64,000 nucleotides of DNA from Anthopleura xanthogrammica (Eukaryota; Cnidaria; Anthozoa; Actiniaria; Actiniidae), in assembly GCA_964019055.1 (NCBI GenBank), contig OZ025217.1:6872557-6936556 (forward strand), in the 5' to 3' direction. Every line of letters begins with the position of its first letter. Positions within the stretch are counted from its first letter, which is position 1. Of this stretch, positions 36,791-48,957 are shown one piece after another. The notes under the pieces are model-generated. The model searched no databases, was not told where the DNA came from, and saw only the letters and a program-made list of their open reading frames with translations. The translations under genes were made by a program, and so were the position numbers.

Positions 36791-37230
36791 TTGTTTTGTT
36801 TTTTTGACTTTTATTACTTCGCGATTTAACTAAAACATATTTTTTTGTACCCAAATACCTTCATATGGTAACCTTGCATAACATTTCAAAATGTAACATT
36901 TTACTTTGAGCAAGGTAAAACTTGGCATCGATCTGTTGTTTTGAAACTCCGGATATATTAAATTGTTGTTCGCCGAATAGAAGCACCCGCTGTCGTTGCT
37001 ACTGCTGCATGTTGCTACAATATCCAGCAATCCATAATTGATGAAATTTAATAAGGAAGCACTTTATTCCCGTAAAATTATGTTTTCGGGCGCAAAGGAA
37101 ATGTATAGTATGGGTATATTAAGTCTAGTAATTTATCATATTTGCTCAATATATATGTGTATTGCTTTGATAACAGCATACAATATTTCTTTTCCCGACA
37201 AGAGTGGCATCAAATGTTAAAGAAGCATAA

Positions 37231-38095
37231 GGTGAAGTGCTAAGCTAAGTGTTCGTGCTTGTTCGTGCTCCAAATACTGACATAAGCCCTGCGAAACCAT
37301 AGTTGGAAAAATCTGCAGTGGTATGGAGCGGAAAAGGATTAATTGGCTTTCTGTGAGAGAGTCGGAGAAGACGGCACAAGACACTGGTCTTTATTAAAAC
37401 TGACTGTTTTGACTGATAGAACTTTCTAGAACTACTAGTTTTCTTTGAAAGAAAATAAAGGAATTTTTGATAGGACTTTCCGCAAGTAAATGGAATATAG
37501 TAAACAATGTTTATGAATTATTACTAATTTAATATATTTATCTTTTCGGCCGGTTACTACAATAACATGCTTTGAAGTAGCGCATTAACTGTTTAAACGG
37601 CACGCTATGAGTTTACCATACATAACAATACTATTGTATCCTTTACCGACGTCTTGTTGAATCATTTTGACTCTGTTCCAGTTGTAGCATCCTTTTCATA
37701 TCTTTTTACTCAGTTAGAGTGAGTATTTACATGCTACACTTCAATGGGCCACGTTCGATATCTTAAAATTCAGACAAGATTGTGATGCTTTAATCGTATG
37801 GTACGTCCTGTATAGTACAAACACGTGGATCACCAAATACATTTAATGGTAGGACTAAAGAATACATTTTATATCGACTGCGTAGCGCAAATGAATAAAT
37901 CAGTAATAACATAGCTATGTCATTTCCCAAAATACCTTTCGAATTCGGTCTCACCTTCTATGTTCTATCACTTAAACCATTTCTTAAAGTGTCGCAAAAT
38001 ATGCGAATATGCATAATTTTCGCGACATTTTAAAATCGCGAAATTCAAGTGGCCGTGAAAAATATCTGACAAAATTGGCATTTGTTTCGTAGGCC
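37231..38095. other. 5' flank of DEG/ENaC gene 1
   Basis: No exon was recognised. TTTCGTAG just before the ATG at 38096 resembles a 3' splice site, so an untranslated upstream exon may exist. A CG-rich TTTTCGCGACATTTTAAAAT word (38019) recalls the ends of the element at 47833-48304. Confidence 0.4.
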
Positions 38096-41000
38096 ATGCA
38101 GGCGATGACACTGGAAGAGAAGACACCTGCGCGTAAGTCTGTGGACTCCTATGTACGAGAATACTTTGGATACACAACAACACACGGGTTTAGCAGACTT
38201 GCCGCAGCTCGTGGTATTTCATGGCACGTGTTCTGGATTTTCATGTTAGTCGGTGCTCATTGTGCATTTTATTATCATACCTATCTACTCATCAAAGACT
38301 ACACGGACAAACCAATCAGGACGAAAGTAACGATGAAACATGGCAAGGTTAGTGGTGTTCATTTAAGCCCACTTAAAATAAAAGGCAGTCTTTAGTTTCC
38401 CTGTATGGAAGGTGGAAAAATAGTCAAGCAAGAGATCTAGAAAGTCCGTGAAACAAAGAAAACAAGCTGTTATTCTAAACAAGGTTTCAGATTTTCTCGG
38501 TTTTAGTTCTTGGCTAAAAATGAGTAGAATGTGAGAATTCTCCCTTGATTCGAGGGTGTACGTTATCTAGCTAAATCTACTATATTCGATTAGTGAACTA
38601 GTGGGTTATTGTTCCCTTAATTTGATTAGAAAAGAGGCTATTTCGCGATAACGAAAAAAAAGTTTTTTCTTTACGATTATTGTAATCAAGTCTCGCGACT
38701 TCCAAACCTGAGTCACAAATTCTTAAAGAGTATGCTACTTTGCATTTTTTTTTGGAAAGTTTGTATTGTGGTTATTTTAATAAATTTGAAAATTAAAATG
38801 TAAACTTGCTATCTATCTGGGTTAGGCTTCCTTGTTAATGATTGATACCCAGTTCCAATTTAAAACCTGTTGTATTCGATTCTTCTGCCATGAATTGTAA
38901 TCATTATTTTTTTAGTACAATTAAAGAATTTATGTATGTATTTTGTTTCTATTATCATTGTTAGAACTTGGTTTTTCCTACCATCACAATTTGTAATCAT
39001 AACATACTACGAAAGAACAAAGTTCCCTCGGATCTCATCGACAAGATCGCAAAAATAACAAAAGCAACAAGTAAGAATGATTTTCTATAATTCATCAGTG
39101 GAATTCACCTAGGAATTTGATAAAGGGGAACAATACATAGCCTACACCCCTCTAGAACTGCTACAGCTTGGGATTAAATAATGCTTACGTATTTGAAAGG
39201 GAGAATGGACTCCCCTACGTACAGTACTTCATCTCCCTAGAACTATAAAAAAAATATTTTGTTTGCCCTTTTTGCTTGCGAGGTTTATTTCCTAAACAAA
39301 AGCTATCATTTGTTCTTCTCAAAAATAAGAGGAAAAACAAAATGCAGGGGGGGGGGGGGGGGGGGGGGGGTCGGACACAGCGCGCGAAGCATCAAGGGAC
39401 AAAACGTCATTTGTTTTCATTTGCTTCTGGACATCGAGAAGTGAAGAGCTCCCGAGGTTGAAACTTGATGGCACCGGTAAATATCCCGGTAATGTAAACA
39501 AACAGAGGACGCGAGAATATCAAAAGTTTATGGAGAAACAGAAAGTTATATTTAATTAGTTAGCTATTTTATATATCGTACACAAATTTTCGAATATATT
39601 GAATAAAATTCAAAACTAAATAAAGCAAATTATTTGTACACGAGTCTTACAAACTACCGAGTTTTTCATCCGAAAATCTTTCTGCTCAAATGATTGCTAG
39701 GATGCCTGATATTTTGAAGTAATTAAGCTTTTAACAAGAAAATAACTGAGTCTGATCCTTTTGGCAACGGAATGCTGGAAAAATATAGGTTTTTAAAGGA
39801 ATCGACTAAAATAATATGATGAGAAATTTCAAAACTTTAGAAAACTGCCGGCGTAATTGAGTTGTCAAGCAAGCGCAGATTGCTAGAAGTCAAGAAACTA
39901 AAACTTATATGACACGAAAATAAAGTACTGAAAAAAGTTTTTTTACTTATGGCAAGAAAACTCTTTTTAAAAAATATCAGACAACTACTTGCCTGTTCGT
40001 AAAATTACCCAAATTTTCAGAAACAGACTCTAAAAGTTCTGCAAGTGTCACCACAGATCGTAGGTCAAAATTGAAAAACAAAACAAACATGAAATCTCTA
40101 AAAAGCAAAGTGTAATATGAAAATTAAATAATATGGAAACAATAAAAAATATATATATAGCCACAGATCGTAGGTCAAAATTGAAAAACAAAACAAACAT
40201 GAAATCTCTAAAAAGCAAAGTGTAATATGAAAATTAAATAATATGGAAACAATAAAAAATATATATATAGCCACAGATCGTAGGTCAAAATTGAAAAACA
40301 AAACAAACATGAAATCTCTAAAAAGCAAAGTGTAATATGAAAATTAAATAATATGGAAACAATAAAAAATATATATATAGCCGCCTATTCTGATCATAAA
40401 AATGTCCGTTAGTTCAGTGAAAAACAGTATCGCGTAATGGTGAAAACGTTTGGCCCTGTCTACATAACCAATGTGAACAATCAAAATATCAAGCTTTCCC
40501 AAAAAAAAAAGATGAACAAAATTCAATTCAATATAAGATTATTAAAATATTATTAAAGTATTTATTGGTTTATAACATCTAAAACTCGTTATAGAATTCC
40601 ATCCTTTTTCGAAAGCAAAATAGTATTTTCAACTCGTAACGAGGAAGTAGAATGCCTCTGATTTCACTGTAAATAATAATATACTTTTCTTTTTTTGGTC
40701 TTTTTTCCCCACAAAGCAAACAACTTAAATAAAAAATTGTTTTAGAAGAAAAGATAAAGAAAAACAATAAAAAGGCGCCCATTTGGAGCATCGAATAGGT
40801 TCACTCTTCGAACAGCAAGTGCATGCAAAGTTAAAAGACAACAGTGAGATGTCAACTTTTATTTCACCAATTTCACCTTGACAAGCTTATGTAATATATA
40901 CAATATGAGTGGCCGTGTTGTATCAGATATACAACCACGAGCCGAAGGCGAGTGATTGTATATCTGATACAACACGGACACGAATATTGTGTATTACTTA

Positions 41001-44000
41001 TGAAATGTCTAGGTGTGTACATTCATGTTCTACTAAAATTTTAAAGATAAAATTGAATTTGGCTGAGAAAATTGGAGTTAAAGTTTATGCAAATCAGGAC
41101 GGTTTTGTATCAGATATACAACCTCCTCCACGGACAATGATTTCTATTGTGTTTTCCTCATTAATTATTCATGAGTTTTATAATTTTTTTTACACAAATA
41201 GGTACTATACCTGTCGTATATTTGCATGATGATAAACTGATATTATTTCGACATTTATCCGACCAAAGTGGTACAACAACATAATATCTTCCTCGTCAAA
41301 TATTGGAAGAACTGCGTTACCTGCTATACGAAAGCTAGCTCAAGAAAGGCTTCAATATGAGTCTTTATATCTCAAAAAGTACTGGGGAGCCCTGGGGAGC
41401 GTTCATACCACATGAAAGGTTATTTCCTCCTTTACATTTTGTTATAGTTTCAATACGAGATCCCTTATATTTCAAGGGTAAACGAAAGAAGTGTGAAGCA
41501 AACAGTTTTAGACAAAATGACTCGAGATCAAAATAAACACACGGCAATGAATGACGAAAAAAAGAACTCATAAGCAAGATTTTGAAGCCAAACTTCTATG
41601 ACATCTTGAATATAACATACACTTTAATCCTACAAAATTTCATCCTAAAAAAAACAACAAATAAATAAATGCTATAACACCTTCTAACTTTAGCACTTGC
41701 CTTCTCAGTTATCTTTGCCATTTTTGTTTTCCTCTCTCTCGAAATAGAGGGTTCTGATTGGTCAGTTTTCACTACCGTGATGCTTCGCGCGCTGTGTCCA
41801 ACTCCTGAACAAAATGTTTGAATTGATTATCCACAGGGAACCCAATTTAAATAAAAGTGCAAGATGAAAATAAAAGCGGAAAAAAATCGCCTTTAATTTT
41901 TACACTGGACGAAAAATCAGATTCCCTCACCTTCGCTCGGTGCAAATGTGTCATAAAAATAATGACCTACTTGACGTATTGTACCTCTAGATTAATTGTA
42001 AAGCACACAACATTTTATAAAATAAGGTACTTAAGTCAAAATAACAACCAGTGATGATTTTTCTCGATTTTTAGGTGAAATAAAGAAATTTAAAAATGTA
42101 ACACGTAAATCCCCAAATCAAAAAGCTTTACCAGATCCTGAACTGAAACATAGTGACCATGCTGAATGGGAACTCCTTCGACACCTTTACAATCAATATG
42201 ACATCACTGAATTGGAAGAATATGGCCACCAACTGGATGAGATGATAATGGACTGTAGCTTTAATGGCGAGGAGTGTACACCGGGGAGGTACCATTTGTA
42301 TTTGCTACTTATTCTCATCCATCAGAACCAAACAGTTAACGTATTACAGTGACTGTATTTTTTGTATTTTTATTGCTGGTTGTACCTAAGTATTTTGTAA
42401 TACATTTTGTAGTACATTTTACATTTTGTAATAACATTCTTATCGGACAATTGCAACCCTCTGTCAATGAGGAATATGTTTGAAGGAATTACAAAATGCG
42501 ACGGTAAACTGCTGTTCATTTTTATCGGAAAACTAACTTATGCAATGGATGGTTGGATGGTTGGATGGTTGGATGGTTGGATGGTTGGATGGTTGGATGG
42601 TTGGATGGTTGGATGGTTGGATGGTTGGATGGTTGGATGGTTGGATGGTTGGATGGTTGGATGGTTGGATGGTTGGATGGTTGGATGGTTGGATGGTTGG
42701 ATGGTTGGATGGTTGGATGGTTGGATGGTTGGATGGTTGGATGGTTGGATGGTTGGATGGTTGGATGGTTGGATGGTTGGATGGTTGGATGGTTGGATGG
42801 TTGGATGGTTGGATGGTTGGATGGTTGGATGGTTGGATGGTTGGATGGTTGGATGGTTGGATGGTTGGATGGTTGGATGGTTGGAATGTTTCCTACTGAC
42901 GATTTGTGCATCCTAAAGTCTTATCATCACCTGCTTTCTTTCTTAAGCGCGACTGATGAAGCTTTCACGTGGCGTCAAGTTTGGCTGAACGATGTTGGCA
43001 ACTGTTACATGTTTAATCGAGCCCTGGATGATCATGGGGAGAATGTTGAGCCATACAAGTCAACATTGGCTGGGGATTTGAATGGTAAGTGAAATCTTTC
43101 ACGAGGATGGTAACACATGGGCTTCTGATTTGCTCATTATTTTTAACATATACGTATGAAAGCAAAGCAAAGTTGACAGAAGCCCGTTTTGGTTTCTCTT
43201 AATAATGCTTAAATCTAAAGAGAGCCAAAACCTGGCAATTGTCAAGTCCATTATCAAATATTAGGGTACCATAAAAGTTATCATTAAAAACCTGGTGAGG
43301 AAAGTTAGAATGAGCACTGTGAAGGTCGTAAGAAAACGGTTAACTACAGACAAAATTAGGCAAACTGGATCTTTATGGTTTGGGGTCACCTAGGATACAG
43401 CTGTATCTAAAATTATGGTCAAGCGCTTAGGAAACTGGTTTCACTTACCAACAGCTTTTTCCTTATTGGACGATAAAACATTACAAGACTCCAAGGTGCT
43501 AATGAATCAAATGGTTTATTTTTTAATTAGCGCTCTAACCTTTTGTCATTGTTTAATCATCCAATAAAATCTACATGGGCAAGTGTGAGAAGGCTTTGGC
43601 AAGTACATCCAGGAAACCTAATTTAAGAAAACCACGTCACATATACGACGCTGTATTCACTCGAGAGAAACGTTTTCCATTGCAAGAATGCAAGAAGACC
43701 TTTGATTTGATTGATTTTTCGATATGCGATGATTTGCTTCAGAGCATTCAGATAGTTTGAAGTCTGTCTTGTTGTACTTATATTTACTTAATTATCTTAC
43801 CTTGAATAGGACTGAAGCTTCTTCTGAATGTTGAGCAGTATGAATATTTAGACGACGTTTCACCATATGCTGGGCTTAGAATTGTCGTAGCAACACAAGG
43901 ACATATGCCATTCCCTAAGTCACATGGAATAGACCTTGCTCCCGGGCTCGCCACCAGCATCGAACTAAGAAAGGTAATGCCACCTTTATGATATAATTCT

Positions 44001-47000
44001 GTTTTTCTTAACTAGGAACCAAAATTCTGTGTTAATAAACTAAGAAAGTTATAAAGGAATAAATATTCGTATCGTGAATGAAAAATGGCGCGTGTTTCTA
44101 CATATTGTGATATACACCTATTTCAAAATGTGTTGTCGGTCGGAGATCTGAAATATGAAATCTGAGCGTCACTCCACCACCACCACTTGATAACTGACAT
44201 ATAATAATGACGGTAAACTCGATCTGTGATGGATTAACATCTCATTTCTAAAATGTGAATAGTGAAACTCAAAGTCTTGCCATGCTACAGAAAACACTGG
44301 TACTCACTTGATCATTTCTTATGTTAATTTTGACATCATGCCCTAATAGCCCACTTTCGATATTCTGGTTGAGTGATCACGCACAAAGCAAATCAAGACG
44401 AGGCTCCGAGGACACAAAAGAATATATTAGGATTACTCCAATGTTTCCCCGGAGCCTCGTCTTGAATTGCTTTGTGCGTGATCACTCAACCAGAATATCG
44501 AAAGTGGGCTATTATAACTGCTCGTTATTTGTAAGGGAGGAAGAGGGTAGATCACGTGACCTGTTAGTGCAATTGGCCTATTTGGTTCCTGCTATTCGGA
44601 GGTATTATACTCAGTAGTGTTATTCTGAAAAGTTATAAACCTTAAATGTAAAAGAAACTGCACATTTTTTTTTATTAATTTCCAAATACTTGGTTTTTAT
44701 TGCATTTAGAACCACATTTCGAGATTGGATCCGTCTAGGAACAACAGTTGTGAAAGAACCGGTAAACTAGAGACTGAGAGCGCGTTCTGGCTTTACAACA
44801 TGACCTACTCCAAAATGGTGAGTGCTCTGATTTCATTAAAAAAAAAAAGTGTAGTGTACACTCCTTATATTGTTGCTAGAAATTCGATAAATTAAGCTTT
44901 GTTCCTTTTATGTAATAGGAAATGTGTATGAGCTCGAATATATAGCACAGAGCATGATGGGAAACCGAGTCCTCTCGATTTTTCGGCTCCTCTAAAAATT
45001 TATCTGACAATTTTTCCTTTGACATTTTCTATGGAAATGTAAGTATTTGAACAGACGAAATTACCAGAATAATTTTCTTCCTGATATTTCCTTTGATTTC
45101 AGTCCCTGTTCCATTTTTTCAGGACTCAGTTTCCCAGAGTGCATTCTGAGCTTTGAAGCACATTGCCTATAAAATTGCAATTAAAACTATATTTTGTGTT
45201 TTTCTTTTACTTTTCAGGCTTGTAAACTTTCCTGTCTTATTTCAATGCAAAATAAAAAATGTCAATGTGCGCAATTTCATCTACCAACTGCTAATGATCT
45301 TCGCTTCTGTAATTTTATGAACACCACAGTCAGTAAGTTACTAGGATTGTAAACGTCGTAATTCATCTCATCTATAGACCCCTTACAGGCCAAAAAAATA
45401 GGTTCCAATTCTCAGGAGATTAAAATTCTTTTGTTTTCCCCTCCAAATTGAGCTGCTCTGACGTCACGTGTAAGGGGTGTATATTTCATGAAGGAAACAC
45501 AATAGAAATCATAACCGTGAAGAGTATCTGATACACAATCCTGTTCAGTTGCACTGATGAACTTTGACTTGGATTTTCTCAGCAAAACCTAACTAAATCT
45601 TTAAAATTTCAATGTAATTATAAAATGAAACTATGTATACTTTAAGCTTATTTAGTAGCTTGTAGAGTGGGTTGTTTGTCGCGGTGAGGAGCTCAGAGTA
45701 AATAAAACCCTATTCGCTGTAAATAAAGAAAGCTCTATATTCCCCATACATTTCCTATAAGATTCGGCGGCCATTTTGTAAGCTGAAGCGCATCATTGCG
45801 CATGTGCAAGCAGGCTAATGTCCCAGATTTCTAGTAATGGCAAATTGCCCATTTCAGACCATATGACATTCCCTTGAGAAATTTTCTTTTATTAAAATAT
45901 TTACACATGAAAGAATCAACTCCCAATAGTGGCTTCACGTGCCTGAAATGGACACATTGACCATCTCATACATCTCATACTCTCATACTCGAAACATTAA
46001 CGAACCGGCTTGCTCTTTTAATATCTTTGTTTTAGCTGAATGCCTTGGTGATGTGTACAGTCGGTTTCTCGATGGAGATTGTGACCCAGTATGTCCTCCT
46101 CCGTGCTCGTGAGTTTTAGTGCACATTACTTGTGTCGACGAGGGTGAAAAACGCACTGCGCATGCTCGGAAGATCGGCAGAAAATTCACCGAGACGAGTC
46201 GAGTTTACGAAGAAAACCATTGGAAATTTACATGTCTTATATTATGCGAATTTCTCTCATGTTATTTGACCAGGGAAAGAAAACAACTAAACGGTAATGT
46301 GTCAGGAAAAAATAAGCACTAACTTTCTACGAACGGGCTTAACTTTAGAGATTTACCTATCGCCGGTAAATCTCCAATGGTTTTCTTTATAAACACGACG
46401 AACTTCCGAGCATGCGCAATGAGTTTTTCACTCGGGTCACTCGTGTCGTATTGTTTGTTCTGACTCACGTACATCTCTGTTATATTGTTTCATTGGATTT
46501 TGCTTACTAAAAAGTTTTATCTATTTTAGGGAGATTTACTTTACTACAACCATATCTTCATCTAAGTGGCCTTCAAATAGTTACAAGGTTCGTTAAGTCA
46601 AAAATGACAACATAGCCAGATATAAACACTCGGGAAAGTTTGGGAGAAGCCTTGAGGTCTGTGTAAACCTCGCCTGCGGCTCGGTTTTACACAACAGCTC
46701 TCGACTTCTCCCAAACTTCCCTCGTGTTTATATGAGGCTATGCAAACACGGCAAACGTTTTCTATTTGTTTTATAAAATATTGAAATTGCGTGTTTACAT
46801 AGCCTCATGTAAACACGACTATCAGCCAATCAGAGCGTGCGTTATGTATCTGAACTATTTTATAAAACGACATTGAAATTGGAACTTTATTCACTAGCCA
46901 AAGGTCAGCCGTTGCTGATCAAGGAGCTACTGTTGATCAATCATAGTTCGTGTTAGGATCAAACAAGTCGAGAGACAATCAGAAATCGATCGTTTCATAT

Positions 47001-48957
47001 GACAGTGCTAGTCCGCTGGGGGTCGGAACAAGCTTTTGGGCGCTATTTCGCAGACGGATTTACCTGGTTATTTGTCCGAATGTGATGTAGGCCATGAAGT
47101 CCCTATCTATCACCTATATATAGAAACTTTAAAATTACTGCCAACAAACAGATAAGTCTCAAGTGGACTTTATATTTATGTCATTATTTCCCAGAAAAGA
47201 CTGAATGAAACACTCAAAAAAGAACACCAGTTCTCGATGACAGAGGAGGAAATAAGGTAACTATTATGCAGAACAACAAGAAATGATATAATATGTTATA
47301 TACCGACTGCCAAAGTCCGTTTGTCTCGTTATCTGATTGAGCTAGAAGGTATCACGTGAACGAAATAAATTTCGATGTTTCCCCGGCAACGGCTCTCAGC
47401 GGGCAATAATATGTTATCTACCGGGACTAACAAAGCCAGAAGTGATTTCACCGAAAACGTAAGAGTTTTTCTAGGTTTTTAAAGTCACATAATTAAAACA
47501 TCGAATAATTTTGTTGTGTTCTTTGACAGTTGGTATATAACTAAGCACTTTTTTTGTGGTCCCTCGACGGTGATGCTTCCCTCGGTTACGCCTCGGGAAA
47601 CATCGTGTTCTCGGGACCACAAAACACACTGTTTCCCTCGGTCCCAGTCAATCAGTGTTAAATACAACACATCAATCTAAATCGTAATATTTTCATGTCC
47701 CATGGCTAGTGACAACTTGATAGAGCTGCATGTCTATTATGCGGACCTGGACTACGTTCATGTCGAGGAGACACTCAAATACGAGGTAGGTAAGAATGAT
47801 TGAAACGGAACTTAAAGCACTCAGATGATGTAATATACCTTATCACATGAAATTTTCGCGAAACGTTAATTTCGCGATTTTGTCATAAAATCAGTAATAT
47901 TTTAAGTCACTTTAATTTCGCGAATTCATTGAATAAATCATTCATGATCATGATTTGTTTCCAATTACACACACACACTTCGTGAACAAAGGGCTTTAGG
48001 CATAATAGTAACAACAAAAAGTAATAATTTCTCGTTAGTTCCATGATTTTGATTTTCATATTAAGTGTGCTGAAGGTCAGTGTTAGTATCTTGTTCTTAA
48101 TGTAAATTCTTTTATCCCTGCTTTCGGTTACTGTAACTCTTTATTTTCTCAATGATTGAAGGTCACTTAATTCCCGCGTCAATATATTTTCGCGACACTT
48201 ATTTTTCGCGTCACTTATTTTTCGCGTAACTTTAATTTCGCGATTTTTTCAAAGTCGCGAAAATCGCGAAATTGAAGTGACGCGAAAATTTCATGTAATA
48301 AGGTATACAATATTTCAGATTATTATATGAAATAGAGTGTGATATTGAGTGACATCAAAATGATAAGACTGATATCCCCACTCCCACCAATGGCCAGTGG
48401 GGATACGATTTTTGGTGGTCTCAAATTTCGACCAAAGTCAAATTCCCCATTATTTTTCATTGAAGATTTCATATAATAAACAGAACCTTACATGGCCGCT
48501 TGGAGATACGAATTTTATCTTCTCGTGCTGATATTATCTCTCATTCGTTCGCTGCGCTCACTCGTGAGAGATAATATAAACACTCGAAGATAAAATTCGT
48601 ATCTCCGCGCGACAATGTAATATCATGTGAATTTTTAGATTTTTGAGTTTATATTGTAAAATCGATATTACTCAGCAATACAGTATCCTTATCCTAACTA
48701 GTTCAACTCCATAAAACTTCAAAAATATCTACATTTGTTATGTTATTGTCATTTCATTGATTTTGTGGTTTCATTTTGTTTTCATACAGCTTCAAGACAT
48801 AGTATCCAATGTTGGTGGTCAGTTGGGGATGTGGATTGGTGTCTCTGCTCTCTCAATAGCTGAAGTAATCGAGCTTTTTATTATTGTAGTCAACTATCTT
48901 ATCAATAATAGAAAAAAACAAAGTGCTGTTAATGTTCAGCGTATCAATGTCAGATAG
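38096..48957 (+). CDS. DEG/ENaC family sodium channel subunit, gene 1 (complete)
   Basis: Twelve exons: 38096-38347, 38965-39070, 42075-42288, 42948-43084, 43810-43973, 44710-44817, 45218-45332, 46036-46108, 46530-46587, 47195-47256, 47710-47785 and 48790-48957. All phases agree, giving 510 aa. Residues 30-31 are the gating His-Gly. TM1 spans about 44-68, followed by FPTITICN at 88-95. The cysteine-rich extracellular domain covers about 95-455. [17 protein letters not shown] precedes TM2. [11 protein letters not shown] holds the GxS selectivity filter (472-474), with Ser461 at the likely deg position. Family members form amiloride-sensitive trimers gated by protons, peptides or force. The cnidarian HyNaC/ASIC/peptide-gated branch is plausible, but the stimulus is unknown. 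An in-frame TAG precedes the ATG; MTLEE at 38105 is an alternative start. A tandem paralogue begins at 55156. Confidence 0.92.
39347..39370. repeat. Run of 24 G
   Basis: An uninterrupted G tract in DEG/ENaC gene 1 intron 2, next to the inverted repeat beginning GGACACAGCGCGCGAAGC. It is likely length-variable and could form quadruplex structure. Confidence 0.9.
40051..40380. repeat. Three head-to-tail 110-bp repeats
   Basis: Units begin at 40051, 40161 and 40271, each starting CCACAGATCGTAGGTC and ending ATATATATAG. By eye the copies appear identical, indicating very recent amplification. The repeat lies in DEG/ENaC intron 2. It is not a CRISPR array: there is no spacer variation. Confidence 0.95.
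40917..40976. repeat. Hairpin TTGTATCAGATATACAA
   Basis: TTGTATCAGATATACAACCAC pairs with TGATTGTATATCTGATACAA. The arm word recurs alone at 41105. The flanking GTGGCCGTG and CACGGACAC are also roughly inverted. Confidence 0.7.
42547..42884. repeat. (GGATGGTT)n minisatellite, about 42 copies
   Basis: A nearly perfect 8-bp repeat in intron 3 of DEG/ENaC gene 1, ending about 60 bp before exon 4. None of the frames contains a stop, so long Trp/Gly/Asp or Pro/Ser/Asn/His frames appear on both strands. These are not genes. Confidence 0.97.
44344..44515. mobile_element. 172-bp near-perfect palindromic MITE
   Basis: Starts TAATAGCCCACTTTCGATAT and ends with the exact complement. Arms of about 68 bp differ at only two or three positions around a loop of about 35 bp. 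It lies in intron 5 of DEG/ENaC gene 1. Arm identity implies recent insertion. Confidence 0.85.
44945..45163. mobile_element. MITE with GCATGATGGGAAACCGAGTC-type ends
   Basis: AGAGCATGATGGGAAACCGA pairs with CTCAGTTTCCCAGAGTGCAT. Inner words around CAGGA and AGTCCT also pair. It occupies intron 6 of DEG/ENaC gene 1. Confidence 0.55.
45375..45482. mobile_element. TAGACCC-family MITE (copy d)
   Basis: Left TAGACCCCTTACAGG; internal CTCAGGAGATTAAAATTC; CTCCAAATTGAGCTG; GACGTCACGTG near the right end. It is a shortened family member in intron 7 of DEG/ENaC gene 1. Confidence 0.7.
45640..45850 (-). mobile_element. TTGCCAGAAATATTGGACA-family element, inverted partial copy
   Basis: The sequence is the complement of most of 53064-53344: AGCTTATTTAGTAGCTTGTA, GGGTTGTTTGTCGCG, AATAAAACCCTATTCGC, CCATACATTTCCTATAAG and CGGCCATTTTGTAAGC. 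It lies in intron 7 of DEG/ENaC gene 1. Confidence 0.75.
46120..46455. mobile_element. Inverted-repeat element in DEG/ENaC intron 8
   Basis: GTGTCGACGAGGGTGAAAAAC (46130), GCGCATGCTCGGAAG and GAAAACCATTGGA recur as complements around 46362-46450. The loop is about 120 bp. Open frames here are incidental. Confidence 0.65.
46612..46740. mobile_element. Hairpin MITE in DEG/ENaC intron 9
   Basis: TAGCCAGATATAAACACTCG...GTTTGGGAGAAGC pairs with CTTCTCCCAAACTTCCCTCG...TTTATATGAGGCTA. The central GTAAACCTCGCCTGCGGC pairs with GGCTCGGTTTTAC. Confidence 0.7.
46850..47095 (+). repeat. Dispersed repeat also at 61548-61700 (inverted) and 62205-62310
   Basis: ATTGAAATTGGAACTTTATT, AAAGGTCAGCCGTTGCTGAT, and AGTCCGCTGGGGGTCGGAAC followed by AAGCTTTTGGGCG are shared. 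The segment near 61575-61620 is the complement of the last part; 62205-62310 matches the first part. Confidence 0.65.
47545..47650. repeat. Hairpin TGTGGTCCCTCG in DEG/ENaC intron 10
   Basis: TTGTGGTCCCTCGACGGTGATG...TCCCTCGGTTACGCC faces CTCGGGAAACATCGTG...CGGGACCACAAA. A further TTTGACAGTTGGTAT word is outside. Likely a small MITE. Confidence 0.55.
47833..48304. mobile_element. MITE with TATACCTTATTACATGAAATTTTCGCG ends
   Basis: ATACCTTATCACATGAAATT at left is the complement of AATTTCATGTAATAAGGTAT at right. Many TTTCGCGA words occur inside. It fills most of the first half of DEG/ENaC intron 11. Confidence 0.7.
48490..48612. repeat. Hairpin around GGAGATACGAATTTTATCTT
   Basis: GAGATACGAATTTTATCTTC and ATTATCTCTCATTCG pair with CGTGAGAGATAAT and GAAGATAAAATTCGTATCTC. 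Inner loop is GTTCGCTGCGCTCA. It lies in intron 11. Confidence 0.7.

Larger units (their letters stand above)
39371..41812. mobile_element. Candidate 2.4-kb element bounded by GGACACAGCGCGCGAAGCATC repeats
   Basis: GGACACAGCGCGCGAAGCAT at about 39373 is matched by its complement ATGCTTCGCGCGCTGTGTCC at about 41780-41799, inside DEG/ENaC intron 2. No transposase frame lies between. The pair could instead be two unrelated copies of one short repeat. The interior holds the 3 x 110-bp tandem repeat and a hairpin at 40917-40976. Confidence 0.4.

Noticed and set aside
40051..40380. CRISPR-like direct repeats
   Set aside because: Three contiguous, apparently identical 110-bp units without spacers, in an animal intron.
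42467..43092. Open frames of WMVGWLDG and NHPTIQPS repeats
   Set aside because: Translation of the GGATGGTT minisatellite in an intron; the only real coding part is exon 4 at 42948-43084, in its own phase.
44321..44617. 98-aa plus-strand frame
   Set aside because: It spans the 172-bp palindromic MITE in intron 5.
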